From: Branchiostoma floridae
Lineage: Eukaryota; Chordata; Leptocardii; Amphioxiformes; Branchiostomatidae
NCBI RefSeq assembly: GCF_000003815.2
Contig: NC_049994.1
Span: 16,412,523 to 16,476,522, forward strand
Length of the DNA: 64,000 nt
Direction: 5' to 3'
Both the position numbers and the translations under genes were made by a program. Shown here piece by piece: positions 47,405-57,061 of the stretch. Numbering within the stretch: position 1 is the first letter of the stretch; each line of letters opens with the position of its first letter. The notes under the pieces were generated by a model, which saw only the letters and a program-made list of their open reading frames with translations, searched no databases and had not been told where the DNA came from.

Positions 47405-47750
47405 CAGGAAAAATTGAAATCTTGACCCGCTGAAATGCTATTTCCTCCTCGTATTTTGACAGGCAAAATTTGCTGGAAGACTAAGCTAAGTTTAACGGAA
47501 TTTCTATTAAAGATACACAAGACTTTCGGGCGTAAGTATTTGAGGGCGACTCCCCCTAACTTATTTTCACCATGCCCGACACCCAAGACGTGAGGTGGCG
47601 CAATGAGGACCTCCGGGGAAATTTTGAAATCTGGGCCCTCTAAAAAGCAATTTCTGGGGCAAAAATGCCGATAGACTCGCTAGGATTGAATTAAATTTCT
47701 ATCAATGAAAAATGCAAATCCCTTGTCTACGGCATGCGACGTCTCATCTA
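47405..47750 (-). repeat. Two copies of the transposon-borne module
   Basis: 'gaaatcttgacccgctgaaa' (near 47417) and 'gaaatctgggccctctaaaa' (near 47624), each followed by a 'tttcct/ttctgg' block, match the module repeated at 30.2-30.9 kb in reverse. Spacing is again about 205 bp. Element ends not identified. Confidence 0.6.
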
Positions 47751-48022
47751 TGCTCAATGAAAGTCGATATGCAATGAGGTAGTATTAATTACTGTATGTA
47801 AAAATGACTGGAAAATTGAATTTGAATAGTATTTATGTAGTTTCAGACATAATTGATTACCAGATTGCTTCAGTGGAAAGAATGTTTCGCACGCTGGATA
47901 GATAAAATAAAAGAATCACCACTGACGTTGTCTATTGTTGTACATTGTACAAAAAGTTATACTTGAAATAGTACAATTTATTTAATTTTTCTTGTTTGAT
48001 TGTATTTTTGTCCCGCAACAAC

Positions 48023-48232
48023 AGCTTAACACCAACCCCGTCCTACAAGTGCTCCCAGTGTGCCTATTCCTCAGGCAAGAAGTACAATGTGGAAAAGCAT
48101 GTAAAAACCATCCACACCGGTACCAAAGAGCAAGAGTTTTTGTGTGAGAAGTGCGACTACAGCACGGCTGACACTGGTCAAACTTCAATCGTCACAACAG
48201 ACAAAAACATGTAGATGGCATTGAAACTCCCA
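48023..48232 (+). pseudogene. C2H2 zinc-finger fragment, frameshifted
   Basis: After an acceptor-like 'gcaacaacag' the frame encodes a good finger, YKCSQCAYSSGKKYNVEKHV then KTIH (C-X2-C-X12-H-X4-H). A second finger, CEKCDYSTADTG, loses the frame by one base and continues in the next frame as SNFNRHNRQKH. Such fingers bind DNA in tandem; here only two remain. The frame stops soon after (TAC TAA near 48250), where the Penelope-like palindrome begins. It is probably a decayed exon of a multi-finger gene; a sequencing error at the shift cannot be excluded. Confidence 0.7.
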
Positions 48233-48251
48233 AACGTAACAGACCCTACTA

Positions 48252-48494
48252 AGCGTGAACAGTTTCATCAGGTTGGTACGTCACTGAATAAAGAGACTCT
48301 TTTTGCACAACCATTGGTTTATTCCACACCAACATTTCGGTGACCGTCTGACACCTTCTTCAGGGCAATTCTGACTGGTTCAATGCAGTACAAATATGAA
48401 CCAGTCAGAATTGCCCTGAAGAAGGTGACAGACGGTCACCGAAACGTCGGTGTGGAATAAACCAATGGTTGTGTAAAAAGAGTCTCTTTATTCA
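48252..48494. mobile_element. Penelope-like ends forming a 210-bp palindrome
   Basis: 48285-48382 and 48396-48494 are inverted copies with about five mismatches. Each arm runs from tgaataaagagactct through ggtcaccg/ctgaagaagg blocks. CAGACCCTACTAAG flanks the insert (48238-48251, 48493-48506 with small overlap). Each arm has a hammerhead-like core, CTGAAGA...GAAAC, around a ggtgac/gtcacc stem (right arm 48416-48445). Head-to-head end copies are known for Penelope-like elements. Confidence 0.65.
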
Positions 48495-48715
48495 GACCCT
48501 ACTAAGGATTACTTTCTGACAAAGCATCAGCCAAGACAGATAAGCTAATGTTTCAAATGTACTTCATTGACACACATATATAATGTAACCTGGCTGACAA
48601 GTTTGACAAGTCAAAAGTATTTACTAACCCTGTCCCTTACTGTAGCCAAGAAATCCAGGAGCTGGGGAAGCAGCAGCAAGAGCTGAATGGTGAGGCCTGC
48701 CGGACTTTCCCTTAC

Positions 48716-49061
48716 CAGGGCTCGAATTACCCACTTGCCCACTTGAAAATGCAACCTCATTTTGCCTCGCGCAACTTAATTTTGAACCCAGGTTGCACAC
48801 TGCGCAACCTGAAATGTTGCAGTTGGAACACTGCTTTTCCCCCACCGACGTGCATAAGCTTTTGTATTTATTTTTGGATAACATAAAACATATTACATAG
48901 TTACATATAACTGGAAGAAAAGATAAGGGATAAGTAGCTGATTTGAAGAAAGTAACAACTTGAAAGTGGGGCAACCTGAAATGTTGATGGCGCAACCTGG
49001 CTTTTGACTCAGGTTGCCACTTGGACAACCTGGCTGGCTGAAAAAAGTATTTCGAGCACTG
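48716..49061. mobile_element. MITE (CAGGGCTCG/CGAGCACTG ends), 346 bp
   Basis: Ends cagggctcgaattaccc / gtatttcgagcactg. Matches 28740-29088 throughout, with inner repeats 'gcaacctg' and 'caggttgc'. CTTAC occurs on both sides. Confidence 0.78.
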
Positions 49062-50421
49062 CTTACTCAGTCGGACATGTTGATTCGATTATATGGATGA
49101 CATCCTATGGGAATCCCCAAACTGATGCGAGCATGCGAATAAAAAAAAGTTGGCGAAAAAAAAAGTTGCCTTCATTATGAAATCTAAGTGGTCTGGAAGG
49201 CTGAACAAATGAAAAACACAGAATATTGAATACCGAACAATAGATTCTTCATTTTTACCTCCATGAAAAATGGAGGTATAGTGTGTGTTTGTGACAGAAT
49301 TTCTGATTTGAGTTGTAAAACCAAATTGACACAAAGAAAACAAGACATGCAAGGATAAATTCTAAGATGTCTTTATTCGAAACTTTTCTCTGTACAAATA
49401 CAACTTTATACAAAATAGAAACATTTCTACGGAAACTATTTCTGCACAAGAAACAAGAAGAAGCAACAGAATAACAATTTTCAACATGGTACTGTATAGT
49501 ACTGGGAATGGGAGTTTCCACGGCCTTAGAGAAACTTAGCCCATGTTGAACATTGCAAATCAGAGCACAAAGAAAAACAAAAGCCAGCACCAAGTCTGTG
49601 AAGGAGTGATATGCATATGCATATGCCTTGTTCTGAGTTTGAAAAAATTGTGAATCTGTGCTGACGAAAAATAAAATTCTTGGATGAAGGAGGCTAGGAT
49701 ATACTCTGCAAGCATTTTTTTGCGTTTTTATCTGGCTTTCTATATTGTACCGTAACTTGTTGATGTCTCGCGTGCGGCCAGGCCTTAAACAGCCAGAGAC
49801 TAACTTCTGCTAAGAGAGTAGCTAGGATACACAAAAGTATATGCAGAACCATGCCTCAAAGGGCAGCTGTCTTCCAGTGCAATAAATCAAACAGTCCACA
49901 GGCTAGTGAGCAACCTCAATAAGACGTGCCTGTCAAGGAATGATGATCTCAAGACACATCACTTTTACTTGGGCGTAAGGAATGTGTCTCCAGATACCTG
50001 ATGGACCCACACAAACACCTGCCCTAGCCATTTTTGGTCAACTACTTCATTGTAACTGCTAAAAGCACTGGCAAGGGGCATAAAATTTCTTATCTGACAT
50101 CTGTTGTGATAAAAATCTTGTAGAATCCTTTTCCTGCATTCTTTTCCTTTTTATTGAAATAGACAATTGTGTAGCCTGCTTTGCAGACTGGTTTTGTAAC
50201 CAAACTTTTGTCAAGCCTTGTCAGACACAGCCTGAGATTACTTGATTTGATTAAAGTAGGGAGTTTAGCACAATGCTGAATGCTTTTTGAATTTGATGTA
50301 TGCGAGGCTAGCAGGTACTCATCATCATCATCAGGATTTGCTCGTGCCCAAGCATTGACTATGTATCATGTAAAGTAGCATATTGATATCTATCGGAAGA
50401 TAACACTCCTTTAAATTTCTG
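49062..50421. other. No gene; one short hairpin
   Basis: Non-coding. acctccatgaaaaatggagg (49258-49277) is a perfect short stem, similar to ends of some invertebrate MITEs, without a partner end. Otherwise nothing. Confidence 0.45.
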
Positions 50422-51152
50422 GGAACCAAAGAAGTAAACTGGTGTGGCCTAGGCAACTCCCCTCTTTGAGACATGCTCCACTTGTTGAGAAGTCGGCTGC
50501 CCCTGAACGAGAGGCTCCAATCCCAGTTTTATTGAGAGTAAAATCCCAGAGGATTTCTCAAATACGTGGGTGTTAAACTGTATTCAATATTTAGTTGATA
50601 TGAGGCACACCAAGTTGTTGTTTCTCGGATTTCCCGACCCTATTTTTTCCGATTTGAAAAAAAAAAAAACTTTTCAAATTGATGGTCACACTTTGTGTTG
50701 ACAAAATATCACTGCCTCTCCTTTCTCAAATTAACTATGGGCCTCAAATTCCAGTAGCTGTACGTGCCTATTTTGGATAGTACGTTTATCATTTTTCTTC
50801 AAACTTTGGACTTTGCTACCAGGGACTCCCAAAATTTTGAAAGTTTAGGCTTTCCTGTCCGATCTCTCCTACCCCGACTTTTTGAAAATTTCTTTTTTCA
50901 TTTTTTTTTCCGACCGACCGACCCAATTTTTGTGTGAAAAAATACGAGAAACAAATAAAATTGGTGTGGCCTAAGAACCAAAGAAGTAAACTGGTGTGGC
51001 CTCGGCAACTCCCTCTCTGAGTCACGCTCCACTTGTTGAGAAGTTGGCTGCCCACTGAACGAGCCGCTCCAATCCCAGTTTTATTGAGAGCACAATCCCT
51101 GAGGATTTCCCAAATACGTGGGTGTCAAAATTGAATTCAATATTCAGCTCAA
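50422..51152. repeat. 180-bp direct duplication flanking a MITE
   Basis: 50422-50601 and 50975-51152 match closely ('gaaccaaagaagtaaactgg', 'tccacttgttgagaagt', 'caatcccagttttattgaga'). The MITE 50604-50971 lies exactly between them. Confidence 0.87.
50604..50971. mobile_element. PIF/Harbinger-like MITE, reverse copy
   Basis: Matches 19035-19399 in reverse. Ends ggcacaccaagttgttg (one base lost) / attggtgtggcc, with flanks TGA/TAA. Confidence 0.83.
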
Positions 51153-51429
51153 ACAGTGTAATATACATCCTTCATGATATCCAGCCTTTATTGCCCTACT
51201 GGGCTGTTTCATATATGAAGACACTGACAGTGACGAGTTTTAAGAATGAAAAATGACATTCCATGTCAGAAGAATGGTAACGTTATGTACCATTTAACAT
51301 ACTGTATACAAAACCTTCAAAACAGATAGATTTCCAACAAAATTTAATTGAGAAAAATCTCAAAGATAACAGTATGGAATCTTTGTTCTCATTACAACTC
51401 TTCAATAGTTTGTCAATTTTGATTTTTCA

Positions 51430-51770
51430 CTCACTCACTCACTATCCATGGTTAGATTATACTGCTGCTGGGTTCCCTGACGCAGGGGTAGGCAGCAGTC
51501 GGCCAGTCTTCACACTCCGCTTCCATTTGGCTCTGTCCAGTGGGTCGACCCCTGTCAGACCGCACTCCTTCAAGTCCCTGCTGACACAGTCCCTCCAGGT
51601 TTTCCTAGGTCTACCACGACCTCTGTTGCCAGATACTTTCAGTTTGGTGATCTTATTGATGCAGTCACTAGATCTTTCAACGTGCCCAAACCATCTAAGA
51701 CGGCGGGACTGCAGCACTGAGATGATGTCCAGATTTTTATCATTCCTAATTCGATTCAACAACACATCAT
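51430..51770 (-). pseudogene. LINE ORF2 C-terminal fragment with (GTGA)n tail
   Basis: The minus strand encodes a typical LINE ending: RRLRWFGHVERSSD, GRGRPRKTWRDC, then CGLTGVDPLDRAKWKRS and a stop. It is followed by a GTGA tail (51427-51442 complement). The catalytic RT part is absent. Confidence 0.8.
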
Positions 51771-51797
51771 AAAAATATATAATATAATTACAAGTAT

Positions 51798-52015
51798 TAA
51801 CGCTAGTTCACCTTTATCCGTTGGGTAGCCTAAATCCGTTGCTTTTAAAAACAGGGTATTTGGGGATATCACGTCGACGAACGTTGGTTTCAAATTGCAA
51901 TATTTCAGTATATTTCAGTTTAAAACTATCACCTGTCGACTTGATGTGCCTACATACACTGTTTTGATAAACAACAGATATAGATGACCCCGCGGATAAA
52001 GGTGAACTAGCGTTA
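51798..52015. mobile_element. MITE with TAACGCTAGTTC ends, copy 2
   Basis: taacgctagttcacctttat and its near reverse complement bound 218 bp, matching 35285-35504. Confidence 0.85.
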
Positions 52016-53043
52016 ACAAACTCAAACTTTTCATGCTTCAAAATATCAATAACATGTATCTCTTATTTCATCATTTTATACTTGTCTCAGCTCTGACAAA
52101 AGGAATAAAACTAAAAAAAACGTGACTTTTCGTCATTCCTTTCCTGACCTGTAAACCAGTAATTGTGTGTTCAGCATGGTTGCACTCTTATCTCTGCAGG
52201 TTTGCCTTTATTAAACCCCACTGTAGGAGTTGTTGAAGGGTTCATCTGAAACTGCTACACACACAGAACATGGAGAATACCAAAACACTTGTAGGACAAA
52301 CAGTTCTGGAAAATAACTTGCTTTCCTTAATTTCTGCATTTAATTACCTCCAAATTTATGATATCTTTGCCTCTGGTTGAAGCATACAGTACATCTTCAT
52401 ACATATACCTAACGTACTCATACAGTTTTCCAACTTGCTAGCCTAAGACCATGATCATCATCGGTCAGCTGTTATGCAGGTGACTGTAAGTTTCTCTTGG
52501 ACATTTCAAAACCAAAAGAAGAAGGCCAACATAAAAACTAACAGTGAATATGCTATTAAATGTACAGATTTTCCCATTAAAGATTGTTTTCCTGTTGAGT
52601 TCATCATTATTGTTGAGTCCAACAAACCTTCTTCAGCCTATATACACTGTAAAATAAATGTAACTAATCAAATACAAATCAAGTTTTTTTTCAGTACATG
52701 AACAAGTTTGAGATGCTGTACATGATATATCAACATGGTTTGTGAAACTTTCCAATTGAAGTACTGTAACTTCCAGTCAGGAACCAGACAAACCATCAAA
52801 GACTAGCAAGACCTGTGGGAATAAAAAAAACTAAGTGTGAGATTTATAAAAGGGTAAGGAGGGTGATACATACATGTACACTACGTATAGTCATAGATTA
52901 GTTAATGTCCTGACAGTTACATGTAGTATATTACTTATGATGGAACCCAAAGTTATTAATCGGTGTGTCAAGTACATACTTACAAACAAAATACTCTGCA
53001 AACTTTTGTACAACTACAAGAACTTACCACTCATGCCTTCCAC
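52016..53043 (-). other. Downstream region of HUS1, no other gene
   Basis: AT-rich; it should contain the HUS1 3' UTR. I could not fix the cleavage site. Confidence 0.4.
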
Positions 53044-55540
53044 TCAAATGGCAACTGTAGGAATGAAGTATTGTAGTGACAAGTCCTCATGTAGAACAAA
53101 GAAGTGAAGAATATTCCCGTCAACTATGTCTGAGGAAAGGGAAAAATGAAACATAGTAAGAATTACAATGTTGCACAAGCGTGCAAAATTCTGACTGTTA
53201 CCATGGACGATTGCTCATTGTTAGTTCCCTTCACAAGAGATAATAATTCTGTGCAAATGCATATTGTTGTATATTATTAGGTCCTAATATATTATTTACC
53301 ATGCTAGCCTGGGTACCACCCGATTACAACCGGGGCTCATAACTTTGCTACCCGTAGAACTGTTGTTCAGCACCACGGACATTGCAAACATTAATGTGAA
53401 AAAAAGAATTGGTCTATGAATGGGGGTATCTGTGTAGCCTGATAGCCAGCCCAGGTAGACAGCCCAGGTAGCCAGGCCTAGTGCACAGTCCAGCCTTTTC
53501 CATAAACCCTTTATGCAGGAGGAAGAAAGGAAAACACACCAGCAAAAACAATGGGAAAACATAACAGCTCTAGCCCTGAGGCGTTCCCGAAAACTCTGTA
53601 GACAGACTCACTGTCGGTAGACAGAATGCTGCTGTCAGTGTGCACTTAGGACAGAATTAACTTCACATTTGAATTGCTGTCTATCTCTAATGGTAATTTT
53701 TTTTGGAAGTTAGTTCCATACATGTTATTGGAAGGAAAATTCTCCTATGTCTGACAGTGTGAGAGTCAGGGATCTATAGAGTGTTCATGTGCAGGGATGT
53801 ACACTGGCATGTCACCTGCCGCGCCTTTTTGTGTTTAGAGACAAGATCATTATTGAACAGGGCTGGTGCCTCTCCTTAGTACATAAGGTGAAGAAGACTG
53901 TACTCACTGCATATGATCCTGTCAGGGTTGACCTGCTGACCGGCCAGGAACTGAGAGAACTTCCTGATGTCCACACGAGCTTCTGCCATCTCGTCAGTGT
54001 CACGGTCACTCTGGGAGACACCAGATTCTTCTTCTCTTGCTGTAGTTAAAATAAAAACCACAGTTACACTAGCTACAGTACAAGCCTCTGTCATCTCATG
54101 GTCACCCGACTCTTCGAGCAAAGGTATCCAAGTGTATTATAACTCCTAAGTCTCTCTCTGCAAATACAGAAGAGGCTTGGGAGCTACAATACTTTTGCAT
54201 ACCAGGCTACGACTCTTTTGCTCTCGCTGTGGGGAAAACAAAAACCACTGAGACAGTTTCACTTTACGAGGATCTAATTTCTCACAGCCAGGAACTGGGA
54301 GAATTTCCTGATGTCCACTCGAGCTTCTGCCATGTCCTCAGGTTCACGGTCACTCTGGGAGACACCAGATTCTTCTTCTCTTGCTGTGGGGAAAAGGAAA
54401 ACCACAGTTTCACTAGCTACAGTACAAGCCTCTGTCATCTCATGGTCACCCTACTCTTCTAGCCCCATGGTATCCAAATGTACCATAACTCATGAGTCTT
54501 TCTCTGCAAATACAGAAGAGACTCCGAAGCTACAATACTTTTGGATACCAGACTACGACTCTTCCTCTCTTGCTGTGGAGATAATAAAAACTACTGTGAC
54601 AGTTTCACTTTACGAGGATCTAATTTCTAACAGCCATGAACTGTGAGAACTTCCTGATGTCCACTCGAGCCTCGGCCATCTCTTCAGTGTCACGGTCACT
54701 CTGGGACACCCCCGACTCTTCTTCTCTTGCTGTGGGAAAAAGGAAAACCAGAGTTTCACTAACTACATGCCTCTGTTATCACATGGTCACTTAAAACACA
54801 CCCGACTTTTCTAGCCCAATGGTATCCAAATGTATTATAACTCCTGAGTCTCTCTCCGTAAATACAGAAGAGACTCGGGAGGTACAATACTTTTGCATAC
54901 CAGGCTATAACTCTTCTTCTCTTGCTGTGGGGAAAATAAAAACCACTGTCACTTCGATAGTTTCACTTTACAAGGATCTAATTTATCACAGCCAGGAACT
55001 GAGAGAACTTCCTGATGTCCACTCGAGCTTCGGCCATGTCCTCACGGTCATGATCACTCTGGGAGACGCCTGACTCTTCTTTTCTTGCTGTAGTTAAAAT
55101 AAAAACCACAGTTACACTAGCTACAGTACAAGCCTCTGTCATCTCATGGTCACCCGACTCTTCGAGCAAAGGTATCCAAATGTATTATAACTCCTGAGTC
55201 TCTCTCCATAAACACAGAAGAGACTCGGAAGCTACAATACTTTTGGATACCAGGCTACGAATTTGCTTCTCTCACTGTATGTAAAAGAGGAAACACTGTG
55301 ACAGTTTCACTTGATGATAATCTAATTTTTCACAGCTAGGAACTGATGTCACTCACCAACACATATCAACTTTGATGCTACAAGACCATACATGTAGTGG
55401 TGTTGCAATGCAGATGCATGTTGATAGGGGGAGTACTTACACCAGGATGGAATCTCCAACTCTCGGAACAGGGTGGTGACCTCTGCCAGGTCCGTCTCCA
55501 CCTTCAAGGTCATGTCTCCATTCCGATTGGCCGAGAGCAC
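53044..55540 (-). CDS. HUS1: HUS1 checkpoint clamp subunit, last three coding exons
   Basis: HUS1 pairs with RAD9 and RAD1 in the 9-1-1 ring that is loaded at damaged DNA and promotes ATR signalling in the nucleus. Minus-strand exons: 55540-55441 (starts VLSANRNGDMTLKVETDL), 54039-53908 (contains VDIRKFSQFLAGQQVNP) and 53129-53044 (contains LHEDLSLQYFIP, stop TGA 53046-53044). All junctions are GT-AG and keep phase: TGG T|CA AGA gives Trp-Ser-Arg, and TGC A|AC gives Cys-Asn. Order and motifs match the C-terminal third of animal HUS1 (about 280 residues). Exons for the first roughly 180 residues were not found up to 64 kb. Extra copies of the middle exon lie between 54.2 and 55.1 kb. Confidence 0.88.
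54286..54383 (-). pseudogene. Extra HUS1 penultimate-exon copy B, 3'-shortened
   Basis: Same acceptor style (tttccccacag|CAAGAG) and same frame as the working exon, encoding MAEARVDIRKFSQFLA. After codon Ala it diverges into GTGAGA, a possible donor, and lacks the QQVNP part. At 98 nt it would break phase with the last exon (immediate TAG). Reading through also stops within three codons. Confidence 0.85.
54632..54729 (-). pseudogene. Extra HUS1 penultimate-exon copy C, 3'-shortened
   Basis: 98 nt with acceptor ttcccacag. Encodes ESGVSQSDRDTEEMAEARVD, then IRKFSQFMA. After Ala comes GTTAGA, a weaker donor. Same truncation point as copies B and D. Confidence 0.85.
54990..55087 (-). pseudogene. 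Extra HUS1 penultimate-exon copy D, 3'-shortened
   Basis: 98 nt. Its acceptor and intron start (ttttaactacag) match the working exon more closely than those of B or C. Encodes ESGVSQSDHDREDMAEARVD, then IRKFSQFLA followed by GTGATA. Confidence 0.85.
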
Positions 55541-56699
55541 CTGTCAATCAGAGATATCTTATGAAACACTTTCACACACTTTCCCAAAGCTCCGTCATAC
55601 AGTAGACAATCAGAGATATCTTATGAGACACTTTCACACACTTTCCTTAAGCTCTGTCATACAGTAGACACATACATGTACTTGGGCAGTTTTATATATT
55701 GTGATTCCAATGTATGATTGAAGGATAGACTGTGAAACTCAATGGGAACATAGCTAATGTCTGTGACAAACTACTCCACCCACAGAAACACAAGGACCTG
55801 CCAGTCTGCTGTATATTTAATACACAGGGTGCTCTCCTCCTAGGAAAGATTGAATACCATAAAACTCATGAGAAATACATTGGAATCAGTCTCTAATTAG
55901 CGATAAGAAACCCTTTCAGATAAATATCCTTCAAAGCAAACATTAGTAGCCCGCTGACTATGGAAAAAGGGAGCAAATACACAGGAGATATCTTCTTTTC
56001 TGCTGGTTGTGTTTCTCCTGTGTTTCCCGAGTTTCAACTACTGAATTAAGGTTTGCGTCATCATTTTCATCATCATCATCATCATAATAAACACTTGGAA
56101 TAGAATATATGTCTCATATATACCCTGTCTAAACCATACATTTTTGCCAGTCTAAATCATTTACATCCTTTGCAAATTACTTAGTTTTTGTTCCCAATGC
56201 CTCCAATATTCATGCAGCAAGTGGAGCTTTTAATTAAGTCAAAATAAGGTTGAACCAAGGTTATAACCTCATTGGTTAAAAAGAGGTGTAAAAAACCTCT
56301 CAGACTGGTTAAAACACATGTTCATGACCATGGTTGAACCACAACAATGAGCCAGTCACCTGTGACCCTTGACCCTGCCTGACCTTGAGGGGCATGGCTT
56401 TGCCTGACAGGTGCATTCATACAGGTGTAACAGATCCTGCACAGTTAGATGGACCATAAAGTAATGAGGTCCATGATTGGTGCAGCATTGTTGTTTATAG
56501 ACCATTGTTTAACACAACAGAAGAAGTCTCTTTGTTGATTCTCTGCAATCAGATGCATCTGGTGAATATACCAGGTTTATGTTCAAATTAGGGAAAGGGC
56601 CATCATAAAATTTCTGCAGCCTTAATATCTAACAAGTGTTACTAAGTAAACAACTGTTTATGGTAGAAGTGACCAATAGGAAGAACTGTAACAAGTGTC
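55541..56699. other. Intron or intergenic DNA, no exon found
   Basis: A 78-bp direct repeat ('caatcagagatatcttatga', near 55543 and 55608) starts at the HUS1 exon edge. About 56345-56460 resembles 61595-61690, so the upstream region of the Death-domain gene was duplicated along with the gene. Confidence 0.5.
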
Positions 56700-56786
56700 A
56701 CTGTTCAAATACACCTTGACCAGAAGCCAGACGCCGCCATGATTCTGACAGGCAGTCAAGGAAATAATTCTTTGTCTTGATGAAAG
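56700..56786 (+). other. 5' UTR exon of Death-NHL gene 1, with uORF
   Basis: Ends at donor gaaag|gtaagc (56786); its start is not defined. It holds a 13-codon uORF (56739-56780) whose ATG sits in gccgccATGa, stronger context than the main ATG. The paralogous exon at 61967 is clearly alignable. Confidence 0.65.
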
Positions 56787-57061
56787 GTAAGCAGTCAGTT
56801 ATATTATCAGATGATTTCAATGTGTCAGAAACTACAACAGGATCAGAATAAAGCTGCTAGGTTAGCTTTTGTTCAGTTAAATTTTAAATCAACATTTTAG
56901 TTTCACTTTCAGGCACTATGTATAGAACAATGTTTGGCCACTCTCAGTGTCTGTACAGTTTTTACTGTTAACAGTCTGTATTTTGCCTTCCAATAAACTT
57001 ACTTGAACTTGTTTTTGTTTTTTCAGAGAAATGTAAGCTCTGAATCTTAGTGGTTTTCAAC

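Larger units (their letters stand above)
54116..55258. mobile_element. Four palindromic MITEs in HUS1 exon-like fragments
   Basis: Copies at about 54116-54210, 54460-54556, 54812-54908 and 55164-55258 fold as ggtatccaaatg...ttttggataccaggcta. Around the first two, GACTCTTC-type repeats flank each side, and the flanks read as pieces of the same exon (acceptor plus CAAGAG...GAAGAGTC on one side, GAAGAGTCGGGTGACCATGA on the other). The MITE appears to have entered one exon copy before the unit of about 350 bp was amplified. Family relative: 36332-36441. Confidence 0.78.

Noticed and set aside
53812-54021. Alternative protein frame over the HUS1 exon
   Set aside because: It is an out-of-phase shadow of the verified exon; the HUS1 phase is fixed by both junctions.
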